This document shows positions 18,186 to 26,230 of a DNA stretch of 40,255 nucleotides, in pieces (within the stretch, counting starts at the first letter, position 1; the number at the start of each line of letters is the position of its first letter). Source of the DNA: JAVBLU01 sp031553225. Lineage in GTDB: Bacteria > Bacillota > Clostridia > Christensenellales > UBA1750. Made by a program: the position numbers and the translations under genes. Where the stretch lies: contig JAVBLU010000030.1 of the NCBI GenBank assembly GCA_031553225.1, positions 1-40,255 of the forward strand, in the 5' to 3' direction. Under the pieces are notes generated by a model. That model was not told the origin of the DNA, did not search any database, and saw only the letters and a program-made list of their open reading frames with translations.

Positions 18186-18581
18186 ATGTCCGAATTAACC
18201 GTGGCCATGCAAGGCTACCTGGAAACTATCTTTCAACTGTGCCGTCTGCAGGGCGGCGCGCGGATCACCGACATCGCCGCGGAGCTTCAGGTTTCCAAGG
18301 CGAGCGCGAACCATGCCATCATGGTGCTGGCCGAGAAGGGCCTGGTGTCGCAGGAGCGCTACCAAACCGTTACGCTCACGCCCGGCGGCGAGGAGCTGGC
18401 GCAGCATCTGCAGCGCAGCCACAGCGTGCTTTTTCACTATTTTACCCTTATGCTTGGGGTGGACGAGACGACGGCTGACGCGGACGCCTGCGCCATTGAG
18501 CACATCATCTCCAAGCAGGCGCTCAACGCCATGAGCGCCGAACTGGAGAAGCGGGGAAAAGCGGGCGGACGTAAGAAGTGA
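18186..18581 (+). CDS. DtxR/MntR-family metal-dependent repressor
   Basis: A 131-aa protein of the short (MntR-like, no SH3 domain) branch. Residues 1-65 form the winged helix (ITDIAAELQVSKASANHAIMVLAEKGLV), and the C-terminal part carries the dimerisation/metal segment HSVLFHYFTLMLGVDE..DACAIEHIIS, corresponding to the H-x-L-x-x-F ... E-A-C-x-x-E-H pattern in which His, Glu/Asp, Cys and Glu/His bind Mn2+ or Fe2+. Here the usual Glu before A-C is Asp. ATG 18186 has AAAGGGGG upstream at good spacing. It starts 30 bases after the diguanylate cyclase stop, and its own stop overlaps the next gene by 4 bases, so all three are probably co-transcribed. No metal transporter is adjacent, so its targets must lie elsewhere or the role has shifted. 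Confidence 0.88.
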   Translation: MSELTVAMQGYLETIFQLCRLQGGARITDIAAELQVSKASANHAIMVLAEKGLVSQERYQTVTLTPGGEELAQHLQRSHSVLFHYFTLMLGVDETTADADACAIEHIISKQALNAMSAELEKRGKAGGRKK

Positions 18582-19987
18582 CCTTTTTGCGGAATATATG
18601 GCAGGCGGCATACGAATGGATGGCCCGTCTGTTGTCCAGAGCCCGAAAACGCGGCCGTGTGTCCTTTGAGACTGTACGCGCGCCCAAGGCGCAGGAGCGG
18701 GTTTCGCCCCTGCGCGACGCCGTGCGGCGCGTGCGCGCACGCTTGCGGCCCCGCCTGTCGCTGAAGATGGCCCTGCTTGTGTATGCGCTGGCCGCTGCCG
18801 TGCTCGTGACGGGCGCGTGGGCAGGCATTGCCGCGCTTGTGCGCGGAAAGCCCGTGCAGGCGCTGAGCGCGCCGCCGCCCGCCGAGGGACAGACGGTTGC
18901 CGGCCCCCTGCCTGCGGACACGCCGGAGCCCGACCCGATCTTTGACTTTGAGACCGGCCCGGACCCGGTGTACGAGCCGCCCGTGGAGCCGCCCGACCCG
19001 GCCGCTGGCCAGTTTGAGCGCTTGGACCCGGGCGAGACGGATGAGCGCGTGCGCGCGCTGCAGGAGCGCCTCATGGAGCTGGATTACATGGAGAAGGACG
19101 AGCCGACCGACTTTTACGGCTTCGTCACCAAGTACGCCGTGCAGCTTTTTCAGCGGGAGTTTGGGCTTCAGGTGGACGGCGTGGCGGGGGAGGAGACGCT
19201 TCGCGCACTGTATTCCGACCAGGCCAAGCCCTACGTGGTGCGCCAAGGCGACCGCGGCACGGACGTTTTGGAGATGCAAAAGCGTCTGCGCGAGCTGGGG
19301 TATCTCAAGGCCCGCGCCGGCGGCACCTTCGGGGAGGAGACCACCGCGGCCGTAAAGGCGTTTCAAAAGCGCAACGCCCTATCGGACGACGGGGTGATCG
19401 GCTCGCGCACGCGCGAGGCGCTGTACTCGGAAGGGGCTCGCCCCGCGCCCACGCCCAAGCCGACGCCCACCCCCACGCCCAAGCCGACCGCAAAACCCAA
19501 GCCCACGCCTACGCTGAAGCCGGGCACAACGCCCGGCCCCACGCCCAAAACAACGCCAACGCCCAAGGACACGCCAAAAAAGGCCACGCCGACGCCCGCA
19601 AAAACCGTAAAGCCCAAGGGGAATGACGCGGACGCGCTCATCTCCTTCGCCAAGGAGCTTGTGGGCCGCAGCTATGTGCGCGGCGCGAAGGGGCCGACCT
19701 CCTTCGACTGCTCGGGCTTTGTGTACTACGCCCTGAAGAACTCCGGCGTATCGCTTTCCTACATGACCTCCGGCGGGTGGCTCAACTCCTCTTACGAAAC
19801 GATCAGCAGCATGAGCGACCTGCGCAAAGGCGATATCGTGTGCTTCGACGGGCACGTGGGCATCTATATGGGCGACGGCCGCATGATCGACGCTTCCTCC
19901 TCCCAGGGCAAAGTGCGCATCACGGGCGACATACGCGAGAATTCGTACTGGACGCGTCACTTTATCTGCGCCAAGCGCGTGTATTAG
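18578..19987 (+). CDS. NlpC/P60 cell-wall endopeptidase with two peptidoglycan-binding domains
   Basis: A 469-aa exported or membrane-anchored hydrolase expected to cut the stem peptide (gamma-D-Glu to diamino acid bond). Order: basic cytoplasmic tail, one membrane segment (about 63-90, MALLVYALAAAVLVTGAW), an acidic/Pro linker, two PG_binding_1 repeats (about 148-285; VRALQERLMELDYM and VLEMQKRLRELGYLKARAGG), a Thr-Pro-Lys linker (about 290-345), then NlpC/P60 (about 348-469) with catalytic Cys378 in FDCSGFV and His426 in GHVGIYMG. The GTG at 18578 overlaps the previous stop (GTGA), implying translational coupling; ATG 18617 is an alternative start that would shorten the tail. Similar proteins act at division or sporulation; which one cannot be told here. 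Confidence 0.92.
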   Translation: MTFLRNIWQAAYEWMARLLSRARKRGRVSFETVRAPKAQERVSPLRDAVRRVRARLRPRLSLKMALLVYALAAAVLVTGAWAGIAALVRGKPVQALSAPPPAEGQTVAGPLPADTPEPDPIFDFETGPDPVYEPPVEPPDPAAGQFERLDPGETDERVRALQERLMELDYMEKDEPTDFYGFVTKYAVQLFQREFGLQVDGVAGEETLRALYSDQAKPYVVRQGDRGTDVLEMQKRLRELGYLKARAGGTFGEETTAAVKAFQKRNALSDDGVIGSRTREALYSEGARPAPTPKPTPTPTPKPTAKPKPTPTLKPGTTPGPTPKTTPTPKDTPKKATPTPAKTVKPKGNDADALISFAKELVGRSYVRGAKGPTSFDCSGFVYYALKNSGVSLSYMTSGGWLNSSYETISSMSDLRKGDIVCFDGHVGIYMGDGRMIDASSSQGKVRITGDIRENSYWTRHFICAKRVY

Positions 19988-20043
19988 CTCTCCAGTTGGT
20001 CACGGCCCAGCCTGATAAATGGAAATAGGTGCATAATCCATGC

Positions 20044-20081
20044 CGAGAGCGCCGGCTTTTGCCGCGCGCTCTCGCTTTTTT
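20044..20081 (+). terminator. Intrinsic terminator after the NlpC/P60 gene
   Basis: A 9-bp stem CGAGAGCGC/GCGCTCTCG, extended by an inner CGGC-TTTT-GCCG, is followed by C and six T. It closes the diguanylate cyclase/repressor/hydrolase unit. Confidence 0.88.
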
Positions 20082-20216
20082 CGGCAAAACCCGCGCATGT
20101 TCTCAAGTTTTCTGAATAAGTCACGAGTAATATTAGGGCTCATGTGATTGGTCACCGCCGGCTCATACGCAGTGAAGCGAAGAACGCTGTTGTGGCCGGA
20201 TATTTCTTTGGATATC

Positions 20217-20244
20217 TTGACATGAAAGTCGAAAGATGTATAAT
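20217..20244 (+). promoter_or_regulatory. Consensus sigma-A promoter of the ABC transporter operon
   Basis: A perfect TTGACA (20217-20222) and a perfect TATAAT (20239-20244) are separated by 16 nt. Transcription would start near 20251, about 43 bases before the GTG start. A short inverted repeat GATAT/ATATC (20199-20203, 20212-20216) touches the -35 and might be an operator. Confidence 0.8.
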
Positions 20245-20293
20245 GATTGCATGGCAATCGACAAATATATACACCGCGATGGGAGGCTGCAAC

Positions 20294-21178
20294 GTGATTA
20301 CCGTCACCTCTCTCACGAAGGTTTATCAGCATGGAGCGGGAATTTCGGACGTTTCTCTCGTCGTTCGCTCGGGGGAAGCGTTCGGGTTGCTTGGGCCGCT
20401 CGGCGCGGGCAAGTCTGTCGTAATTCGACATATCCTTGGGCTGGAGTCCCCCACCCGCGGTTCGTGCACGGTCGGCGGGCTGGATTGCCGCGCCGAAGGG
20501 GAGCTCGTGCGCCAAAATGTTGGCTATGTGCCCACCAGGGCCATGCCGTTGCACGGTATGACGGGCGAGGAGTTTTTGCGCTTTTGCGAAAACATGCATG
20601 GCAAGACCGCTTCGCCCCAGAAGTATGACTTGATCGAGCGCTTCGAAATCGACATTAACGCGAAAATTCGACGAGATCAGCCGGAATTTCGGCAAAAACT
20701 CGCGATTGTCGCCGCTTTTATGCATGACCCGTCCATTTTGGTTTTGGACGATCCGGTGGCGTCCATGCCGCCCATCATGCAGCACCGCTTCTACGACCTG
20801 CTCATCGCGGAAAAAAACCGGGGCAAGACGCTTCTGCTTGCCTCGCGGGCGTTTGAAGCCTGTGAGCGTATCTGCGACCGCGCGGGGCTACTGCGCGCCG
20901 GACGCCTGGCCGTGGTGGAGGATATGCCCATGCTGAAAAAAAACGCTCGCAAGGTGTACACCGTAACGCTCGGGCGCGTGGAGGACATCGTGCGCCTGCG
21001 CGCCTGCGGCCTGCAGCTGGAGAACGAGCGCGGCGACACCGTGGACATCGTTGTGCGCAACGACTACCGCGCGCTCTTAACGGCCCTCTCCTCCTGCTAT
21101 GTGAAGGGCCTCACGGACGTGCAACAGTCATTGCAGCAGCTTATGCCGGCTGTCTACGGCAGGGAGGCGAGCGTATGA
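20294..21178 (+). CDS. ABC transporter ATP-binding subunit with degenerate catalytic motifs
   Basis: A 294-aa ABC-2 type ATPase (CcmA/NatA-like). GTG 20294 is chosen because GGGAGG lies 7 bases upstream; the longer open frame overlaps the promoter. Walker A is intact (GPLGAGKS, 34-41), so nucleotide is probably bound. The rest departs from the family: the Q-loop glutamine is replaced (VGYVPTRAMPL), the signature reads QPEFRQKLAIV instead of SxGxxQ/K, Walker B ends LDDP with Asp153 where the catalytic Glu belongs, the D-loop GLDP is SMPP, and the switch His is Arg185 (LLLASRAFEACE). The C-terminal extension, common in this subfamily, is present. Hydrolysis is likely slow or absent unless a second ATPase pairs with it. 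It overlaps the permease gene (ATGA). Confidence 0.9.
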   Translation: MITVTSLTKVYQHGAGISDVSLVVRSGEAFGLLGPLGAGKSVVIRHILGLESPTRGSCTVGGLDCRAEGELVRQNVGYVPTRAMPLHGMTGEEFLRFCENMHGKTASPQKYDLIERFEIDINAKIRRDQPEFRQKLAIVAAFMHDPSILVLDDPVASMPPIMQHRFYDLLIAEKNRGKTLLLASRAFEACERICDRAGLLRAGRLAVVEDMPMLKKNARKVYTVTLGRVEDIVRLRACGLQLENERGDTVDIVVRNDYRALLTALSSCYVKGLTDVQQSLQQLMPAVYGREASV

Positions 21179-21924
21179 TCGCTCCCCTTCTGAGGCGCGA
21201 CGTCTCAGAGAACGCCGTGACGCTGGCCTACGCCGTGGGCGCGCTGATGGGGTGCGTTGCGCTCGTGCTGAGCGGCTTTACGGCCGGGCACGCCGCGGCC
21301 TACGAGGCGCTTATCGGGGCGGGCGGCCAGGAGCTGTCCGTCGGCGAGCGCGTGGCCGCGTTTTTGCGCAGCTTCGCCGCGCAGGCCATCCCCCTGGCGG
21401 CGTGCGCCCTGGTAAACTACCGGCTGATCGGGCGGCATATCGCAAGCGGCAGCGTCGTCTATCTGCTGCTGGCGTCGCACACGCGCAAAAACGTGGCGCT
21501 CACACAGGCCGCCTTCAGCGTGAGCTGCATCACCGGCCTGTACGTGTTTCTCTTCCTTGTGCTGTACGCGGGCGGGGGCATTGCCTCGCACGGCGCGCTG
21601 GGCGCTGGACGGCTGGCGGTTTTGTGCGCGGCCGGGTGGCTCGTGCAGCTTCTGGCCGGTTCGCTGGTTTTTTTGTGCGGGGTGGCCTTGGAAGACGGTC
21701 AGACCATGCGCGTGCTCAGCGCGGTCATTCCGGCGGCGCTGGCCGTGCTGTTTGCCCTGACGGAGGCGGGCGTTGGCTGGGCGTGCCGCATCGACGCTCT
21801 CGCCCTGCTGCGGCCCGAAGTCGGCATCGGCGCGGTCGCGCTCGCCGTCTCGCTTCTTGCGTGCGCGGCCGCGGCGTACGGCGCTGCAGTTTACGTCTTC
21901 GTGAGGCGGGATCTGCGCGCGTAA
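21175..21924 (+). CDS. ABC-2 type transporter permease
   Basis: A 249-aa very hydrophobic protein with about six membrane segments. The pattern VVYLLLASHTRKNVALTQAAF after the second segment is the coupling-helix-like stretch seen in ABC-2 export permeases (typically L-x-x-P/x-x-S/T-R-x-x-x). It begins with ATG 21175, overlapping the ATPase stop, with AGGGAGG 7 bases before. It would form a homodimeric membrane part with two copies of the ATPase. The substrate cannot be inferred; gene pairs like this often export peptides, lipids or drugs. The stop lies 10 bases from the stop of the convergent MFS gene, with no clear terminator between. Confidence 0.85.
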   Translation: MIAPLLRRDVSENAVTLAYAVGALMGCVALVLSGFTAGHAAAYEALIGAGGQELSVGERVAAFLRSFAAQAIPLAACALVNYRLIGRHIASGSVVYLLLASHTRKNVALTQAAFSVSCITGLYVFLFLVLYAGGGIASHGALGAGRLAVLCAAGWLVQLLAGSLVFLCGVALEDGQTMRVLSAVIPAALAVLFALTEAGVGWACRIDALALLRPEVGIGAVALAVSLLACAAAAYGAAVYVFVRRDLRA

Positions 21925-21934
21925 GGGCGGCGAA

Positions 21935-23179
21935 TTACTCGCGCACGGGCGCCTCATGGCGCTTGGCGTGCAGGTAGGCAAGCGAGCCGAGGGTGACGAG
22001 CGGGAAGACCGCAGCGAACAGAAGGCCTGTGTGCAGGCCGAGCGATTCCGACGACATGCGCGCCGCCAGCGCCGAGAGCATCGGCCAGCGCGGCGCGTTT
22101 TCCGTGATGACGCCCACCAGCCACGGCCCCACGGACGCGCCCATGTCGCCCGCGGCCGCCAAGATGGCAAACATGGACGCCCCGGCGAACGGGAAGCGCT
22201 GCGCGGCGAGCACGAGCGTGCCGGGCCACAGAAGCGACGTGCACAGCCCGGTGAGCGCGCACGCCGCCAGCGACAGCGCCGCCATGGAGGATACGCCCAC
22301 GGCCACATAGCAAAGCGCCGCGCCCGCGGCGCCCAAAGTCATCACGTGCAGCAGGCGGATGCGGCTGCCCTTCGCCCCGTAGATCGCCCGCCCGAGCCCG
22401 AGCATCACCGCAAACATGCACATGCCCGCGGAATCGCCTAGGAATTTGGGCAGCCCCAGAGCTTTTTCCATGAAGGCGGAAGACCACTGCGACATGGAGA
22501 CCTCCGCCATGGCGCCAAAGGCTATGGTCGCCAGCGCGGCCACAAAGTAGGGCTGACGGAAAAGCCGCCGAAGCGGCATGCGCGCTCCGCCTTCGGGCAC
22601 GGGCGAGCCGAGCGGCACGCGGCTGAAGGCCACGGCGTTCAGCGCGGGCAACGCCGCCCAGAAAAGCGGGATGAGCGCCCAGCGTTCGGTTTTTAGGAGG
22701 TACAGGAGGGCGGAGGTGACGAGCACCACGCACACCTGGCCCCAGGCGTAGAAGGAATGCAGCAGCGACATGGCCGTGGCTTTCTCGTCCGTGGGCACGG
22801 CGTTGACGATGGGGGAGAGCAGCAGCTCCAACAGACCGCCGCCCACGGAGAACACGATGGTGGGCAGCACGAAGCTTACGTAGGAGCCGCCCATCAGCCA
22901 AGGCAGCGCGGCAAACAGCACAAGCCCAAGCGCCGCCGTGATGTGGCCGGCCACGGCGAAGCGGCGGAAGCCGTATTGGTCCACAAAGCGCGCGCAGATC
23001 AGATCGACCGTGACCTGCGTGATGAAATTGATCATGACGAGCATGCCCAGCTGCTCGTACGTCAGGTTGTACAGCGTGCGCAACGGGATGAAGAGCACGG
23101 GCGTAACGTTGATGACGGCGGCCTGCACGAAGTTGCCCACGTAGCAGGCGCGCACGGTCGAACGGTAGGACACTTGCAC
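21935..23179 (-). CDS. Major facilitator superfamily transporter
   Basis: A 414-aa protein with about twelve hydrophobic segments in two halves and the MFS loop signature between segments 2 and 3 (CARFVDQYGFRRFAVAG). The N-terminal VQAAVINVTPVLFIPL and the overall pattern resemble sugar/unknown-solute MFS permeases common in Clostridia (FucP/YfkF-like). Start GTG (23179-23177) has a GGGAGGG site 7 bases upstream on the minus strand. It is divergent from the GNAT gene, and its start region overlaps the candidate promoter of that gene, so the two may compete for transcription. Substrate unknown. Confidence 0.9.
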   Translation of the reverse strand: MQVSYRSTVRACYVGNFVQAAVINVTPVLFIPLRTLYNLTYEQLGMLVMINFITQVTVDLICARFVDQYGFRRFAVAGHITAALGLVLFAALPWLMGGSYVSFVLPTIVFSVGGGLLELLLSPIVNAVPTDEKATAMSLLHSFYAWGQVCVVLVTSALLYLLKTERWALIPLFWAALPALNAVAFSRVPLGSPVPEGGARMPLRRLFRQPYFVAALATIAFGAMAEVSMSQWSSAFMEKALGLPKFLGDSAGMCMFAVMLGLGRAIYGAKGSRIRLLHVMTLGAAGAALCYVAVGVSSMAALSLAACALTGLCTSLLWPGTLVLAAQRFPFAGASMFAILAAAGDMGASVGPWLVGVITENAPRWPMLSALAARMSSESLGLHTGLLFAAVFPLVTLGSLAYLHAKRHEAPVRE

Positions 23180-23202
23180 GAGAAAGCCCTCCCTGGTACA
23201 AT
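23174..23202 (+). promoter_or_regulatory. Candidate promoter of the GNAT gene
   Basis: TTGCAC (23174-23179) and TACAAT (23197-23202) are 17 nt apart, with TGG directly before the -10 (extended -10). Its -35 lies over the start codon of the divergent MFS gene. Confidence 0.4.
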
Positions 23203-23292
23203 GCTATGCATAAAAAGGCTGCGGTTTTCCGCCGCCGGGGCACCTTGCACAGCATAGCACAGTTTGCAGGCGATGGGAAGGGCGTGGGGCGC

Positions 23293-23787
23293 TTGAACGG
23301 CGACGCGGGGCGCGTGGCGGTGCAGCCGCTGCGGGAGAGCGACGCGGCGGCCGTCGTCGCCTGGAACGAAGGACGGGACGCGGACTTTCTGGCGCAGTGG
23401 GCCGGGCGCGGTTATGCATACCCCCTAACGCAAGCGCAGATCCTAGGGCGTCTGGCCGCGCCGCAGGGAGCGCGGCTGTACCGCATCGAGCTTCGCAGCG
23501 TTATGATCGGCACGGTGGAGTTCTCGGCCGTGGACCTGCAGGCCGGCGCGGCGAACGTGGCGCGCTTCCTGATGAATCCGGCGGAAGCCGGGAGAGGTTA
23601 CGGCACGGCGGCGCTGCTTGCCCTGTGCGATATCGCCCGGCAAGAGGGGCTGAAAAAAGTCACCCTCACGGTGTTCAGCTTTAACCGGCCGGCGCTGCGC
23701 TGCTACGAAAAGGCCGGCTTTGCCGCCGCAGGGCAGGAGGAGCGGCCAAACGGATGGATAGCCATCCGCATGGAAAAGCCCCTGTAG
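23293..23787 (+). CDS. GNAT-family N-acetyltransferase
   Basis: An acetyl-CoA dependent acetyltransferase, about 164 aa. The reading frame is open from 23206, but the domain begins at VAVQPLRESDAAAVVAWN; TTG 23293 has GGGAAGG 11 bases upstream, and GTG 23284 is an alternative. Motif A, the CoA pyrophosphate loop, is visible as EAGRGYGTAALLALCDIA, followed by the motif-B-like strand and YEKAGF near the end, as in RimJ/RimL-type enzymes. The target (protein N-terminus, aminoglycoside, other amine) cannot be told. It stands alone between the MFS gene and the small gene that follows 60 bases later. Confidence 0.85.
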   Translation: MNGDAGRVAVQPLRESDAAAVVAWNEGRDADFLAQWAGRGYAYPLTQAQILGRLAAPQGARLYRIELRSVMIGTVEFSAVDLQAGAANVARFLMNPAEAGRGYGTAALLALCDIARQEGLKKVTLTVFSFNRPALRCYEKAGFAAAGQEERPNGWIAIRMEKPL

Positions 23788-23847
23788 AGAGGCACATGTC
23801 GCGCTACGTCGCGTTTTGCCCGCTAAACTGGCGGCGAGGTGAGGCGT

Positions 23848-24318
23848 ATGACGACGCGCGAGGTTGAGGAGATGCTCTCGCTCTACCGCTGGGACGTGTG
23901 CGCGATGGAGCAGCTGGCGCTGGACATCGCGGCGCTGACGAGGGAGCGTTTATCGGGTCGCCAGGCGGGGGCCATGGCCGCCGGGCGCGACCCGACCGGC
24001 CGCGAGGCGGTGGCCCCGCGCGAGGAGGCCGAGCTTGCGCGGATGACGGCGCGGCTCTTCGCGCTTCTGTGCGGCGTTCGGCGCGTGCAGGCCTATGTGC
24101 GCCTGCTGCCCGCGCGCGAGCAGTTCGTGCTCGTGCGGCGCGATCTGTGGGGGATGGACTGGGCGCTGGTTACGGCCGCGTACAACCAGACCGTCCCGCC
24201 GGAGGAGCGGCGTCAGGAGCGCACGCTTCGGCGCGACCGCCTGGCCGCCCTGCGGCGGCTGGCGCAAAACATGGAGGCGCTGCGGCAGGGGAAGCGGCCG
24301 CCCGCGGCGTATTTGTAG
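23848..24318 (+). CDS. Uncharacterised protein, possibly sigma-70 region-4-like / DUF1492-like
   Basis: A 156-aa protein rich in Arg, Ala, Leu and Glu, largely alpha-helical with a likely coiled-coil N-terminal half. ATG 23848 is preceded by GAGGTGAGG. The C-terminal half (LLPAREQFVLVRRDLWGMDWALVTAAYN...RTLRRDRLAALRRLAQ) recalls the two-helix layout of region-4-like regulators related to phage ArpU/DUF1492 proteins, but key positions of a helix-turn-helix are not clear. It could also be a conserved protein without DNA-binding function. It has no phage neighbours. Coding potential is supported by the good ribosome site and isolation in its own slot. Confidence 0.6.
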   Translation: MTTREVEEMLSLYRWDVCAMEQLALDIAALTRERLSGRQAGAMAAGRDPTGREAVAPREEAELARMTARLFALLCGVRRVQAYVRLLPAREQFVLVRRDLWGMDWALVTAAYNQTVPPEERRQERTLRRDRLAALRRLAQNMEALRQGKRPPAAYL

Positions 24319-24414
24319 GGGACGGCGGCGGGCTGCAAAGCCGCCTCAAGCGTCGGTCAGAATAAAACTCGCGCGGCGGCGGGCAGCCGCTGTTCGCGCG
24401 CGGGGAGGTGCCCC

Positions 24415-25143
24415 ATGCGCCGTACGGACGGACGGGCCATGGACGAGCTGCGCAGCCTGGTGCTGGACACCGGTTTTCACAGGAAGGCGGATGGCGCGGT
24501 GCTGGTCACCTGGGGCGGCACGCGCGTTTTGTGTACGGCCAGCCTTCAGGAGGGCGTGCCGCCCTTCCTAAAGGGCCAGGGCCGCGGGTGGCTGACGGCC
24601 GAGTACGCCATGCTGCCCGCGTCCACCTCGCCCCGCAAGAGCCGCGAGAGCGGCAAGCCGGACGGGCGGTCGGTGGAGATTCAGCGCCTTGTGGGCCGCG
24701 CGCTGCGCACGAGCGTGGATTTTGCCGCGCTGGGCGAGCGCACGGTGTACCTGGACTGCGACGTTGTGGAAGCGGACGGCGGCACGCGCACTGCGTCCAT
24801 CACCGCGGCATGGGTGGCGCTGAAGATCGCCGCCCAGCGCTGGGTGCGCAGCGGCGCTTTGACGGCGGACCCGGTGAGCGGCGGCGTGGCCGCCGTATCC
24901 GTGGGGATGCTGGCGGGCGAGCCGCTGCTGGATCTGTGCTACGAGGAGGACAGCCGCGCGGACGTGGACATGAACCTGGTGATGACGCACGAGGGCGCAT
25001 GGGTGGAGGTGCAGGGCACGGGCGAGCACCGCGCCTTTACGCCCTGTGAGCTGTCGGCCATGCTGGCCGTGGGGCAGAAGGGCCTGGGCGAGATCGTCGC
25101 CCTGCAGAAAAAGGCCGTGGACGCCTGCGGGGTTCGGCCGTGA
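24415..25143 (+). CDS. rph: Ribonuclease PH
   Basis: RNase PH is a phosphorolytic 3'-5' exoribonuclease that trims tRNA 3' ends, forming a hexameric ring. The 242-aa product has normal length and family marks: MRRTDGRAMDELR at the start, TASLQEGVPPFLKGQGRGWLTAEYAMLP (here split: TASLQEGVPPF then GRGWLTAEYAMLP), RSVEIQRLVGRALR with the RNA-binding arginines, DCDVVEADGGTRTASI (phosphate site), and GTGEHRAF near the C-terminus. ATG 24415 follows GGGGAGG at 6 bases. Its stop overlaps the rdgB start by 4 bases. Linkage of rph and rdgB is very common in Firmicutes and supports both names. Confidence 0.97.
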   Translation: MRRTDGRAMDELRSLVLDTGFHRKADGAVLVTWGGTRVLCTASLQEGVPPFLKGQGRGWLTAEYAMLPASTSPRKSRESGKPDGRSVEIQRLVGRALRTSVDFAALGERTVYLDCDVVEADGGTRTASITAAWVALKIAAQRWVRSGALTADPVSGGVAAVSVGMLAGEPLLDLCYEEDSRADVDMNLVMTHEGAWVEVQGTGEHRAFTPCELSAMLAVGQKGLGEIVALQKKAVDACGVRP

Positions 25144-25742
25144 GGGTGCTGCTTCTGGCCACGGGAAACGCCGGCAAGGCCCGAGAGATGGCCGCGCTCA
25201 TGGCCCCCTTCTACGATGAGATCCGCACCCTGAAGGAGGCCGGCCCCTTCCCGGACGTGGTGGAGGACCGGCCGACGTTCGAGGGGAACGCCGTAAAGAA
25301 GGCCGAGGAGATCGCCCGCGCCGCCGGATGCGACGTGCTGGCGGACGACTCGGGCCTGTGCGTGGATGCGCTGGACGGCGCGCCGGGCGTGCTCTCCGCG
25401 CGCTACGCGGCCGCCGAGGGTGGCGGGAACGCCTCGGACGAGGAGAACAACGCTCTGCTCCTGCGGCGCCTGTGCGGCCTCCCCAGGCCCTGGACGGCGC
25501 GGTTCGTGTCCGTGGTGGCGCTGGCGCGGCCCGGGCGGGCGACGCTCACCGCCTCTGGCGAGGTGGAGGGAGAGATACTGCCGCAGGGGCGGGTCGCGCC
25601 CGGCGCACATTTCTTTGGGTACGACCCCTACTTTTATTTCGCGCCCTACGGACGCACGTTCGGCGAGATCACCCTGGCCGAAAAGAACGCGGTTTCCCAT
25701 CGCGCGCAGGCGCTGGCCCGTTTGGCGGAAAGGCTTTCATGA
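25140..25742 (+). CDS. rdgB: XTP/dITP diphosphatase (RdgB/HAM1)
   Basis: This enzyme hydrolyses non-canonical purine nucleoside triphosphates (dITP, XTP) to the monophosphates and keeps them out of DNA and RNA. The 200-aa product shows the family motifs in order: ATGNAGKAREM (T-x-N-x-x-K nucleotide loop), FEGNAVKKA, DDSGLCVDALDGAPGV with the catalytic acidic pair and ending SARYA, FGYDPYF (Asp), and SHRAQAL at the C-terminus (Ser-His-Arg). GTG 25140 overlaps the rph stop (GTGA) and the gene end overlaps the next start (ATGA), so translation of all three is probably coupled. Confidence 0.97.
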   Translation: MRVLLLATGNAGKAREMAALMAPFYDEIRTLKEAGPFPDVVEDRPTFEGNAVKKAEEIARAAGCDVLADDSGLCVDALDGAPGVLSARYAAAEGGGNASDEENNALLLRRLCGLPRPWTARFVSVVALARPGRATLTASGEVEGEILPQGRVAPGAHFFGYDPYFYFAPYGRTFGEITLAEKNAVSHRAQALARLAERLS

Positions 25743-26188
25743 GGCTTATGGTTATCTCCGACACGCATGGCGACGACTGGGCGGTGGAGCGCTTCGCCGC
25801 GCTGGCCCGCAAGGCCGACGCCGTGGCGCACCTGGGCGACGTGCTCTACGACGCCCGGCATCTTCAGGCGCTGCTCGGGTTTGCCGTGCTCATGGTGCGG
25901 GGCAACAACGACGTACTGGCCGAGGAGCCCGACGAGCTGGTGCAGGACTTCGGCGGGGTGCGCGCGCTTCTCACGCACGGGCACAGGTACGCCGTCAAGT
26001 CCTCGCTCCACCGCCTGTCCCTCGCCGCGCAGGCCCGCCAGGCGACGCTCGCGTTCTTTGGACACACGCACGAGCCGCTCGTTACGGCCGACGGTCCGCT
26101 CGTGCTGGTAAACCCGGGCGCGCGCTACACCTACGCCGACGTGCGCATCGAGGGCGGCGCGGCCGTGCCCGTCATCCGTCGGCTGTAG
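25739..26188 (+). CDS. YfcE/MJ0936-type metallophosphoesterase
   Basis: A 149-aa calcineurin-like phosphoesterase of the small YfcE family, acting in vitro on phosphodiesters with Mn2+ or similar metals. All metal motifs are visible: SDTHGD (D-x-H), HLGDVLYD (G-D), VRGNND (G-N-N/H-D), THGHRY and FFGHTHEP (G-H-T-H). ATG 25739 overlaps the rdgB stop. The rph-rdgB-yfcE order is a frequent Firmicute operon. The cellular substrate is not established for the family. Confidence 0.93.
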   Translation: MRLMVISDTHGDDWAVERFAALARKADAVAHLGDVLYDARHLQALLGFAVLMVRGNNDVLAEEPDELVQDFGGVRALLTHGHRYAVKSSLHRLSLAAQARQATLAFFGHTHEPLVTADGPLVLVNPGARYTYADVRIEGGAAVPVIRRL

Positions 26189-26230
26189 GCGGCCGGCCGG
26201 GCTTTCCCTACCAACAAGGAGGTGAACTGT

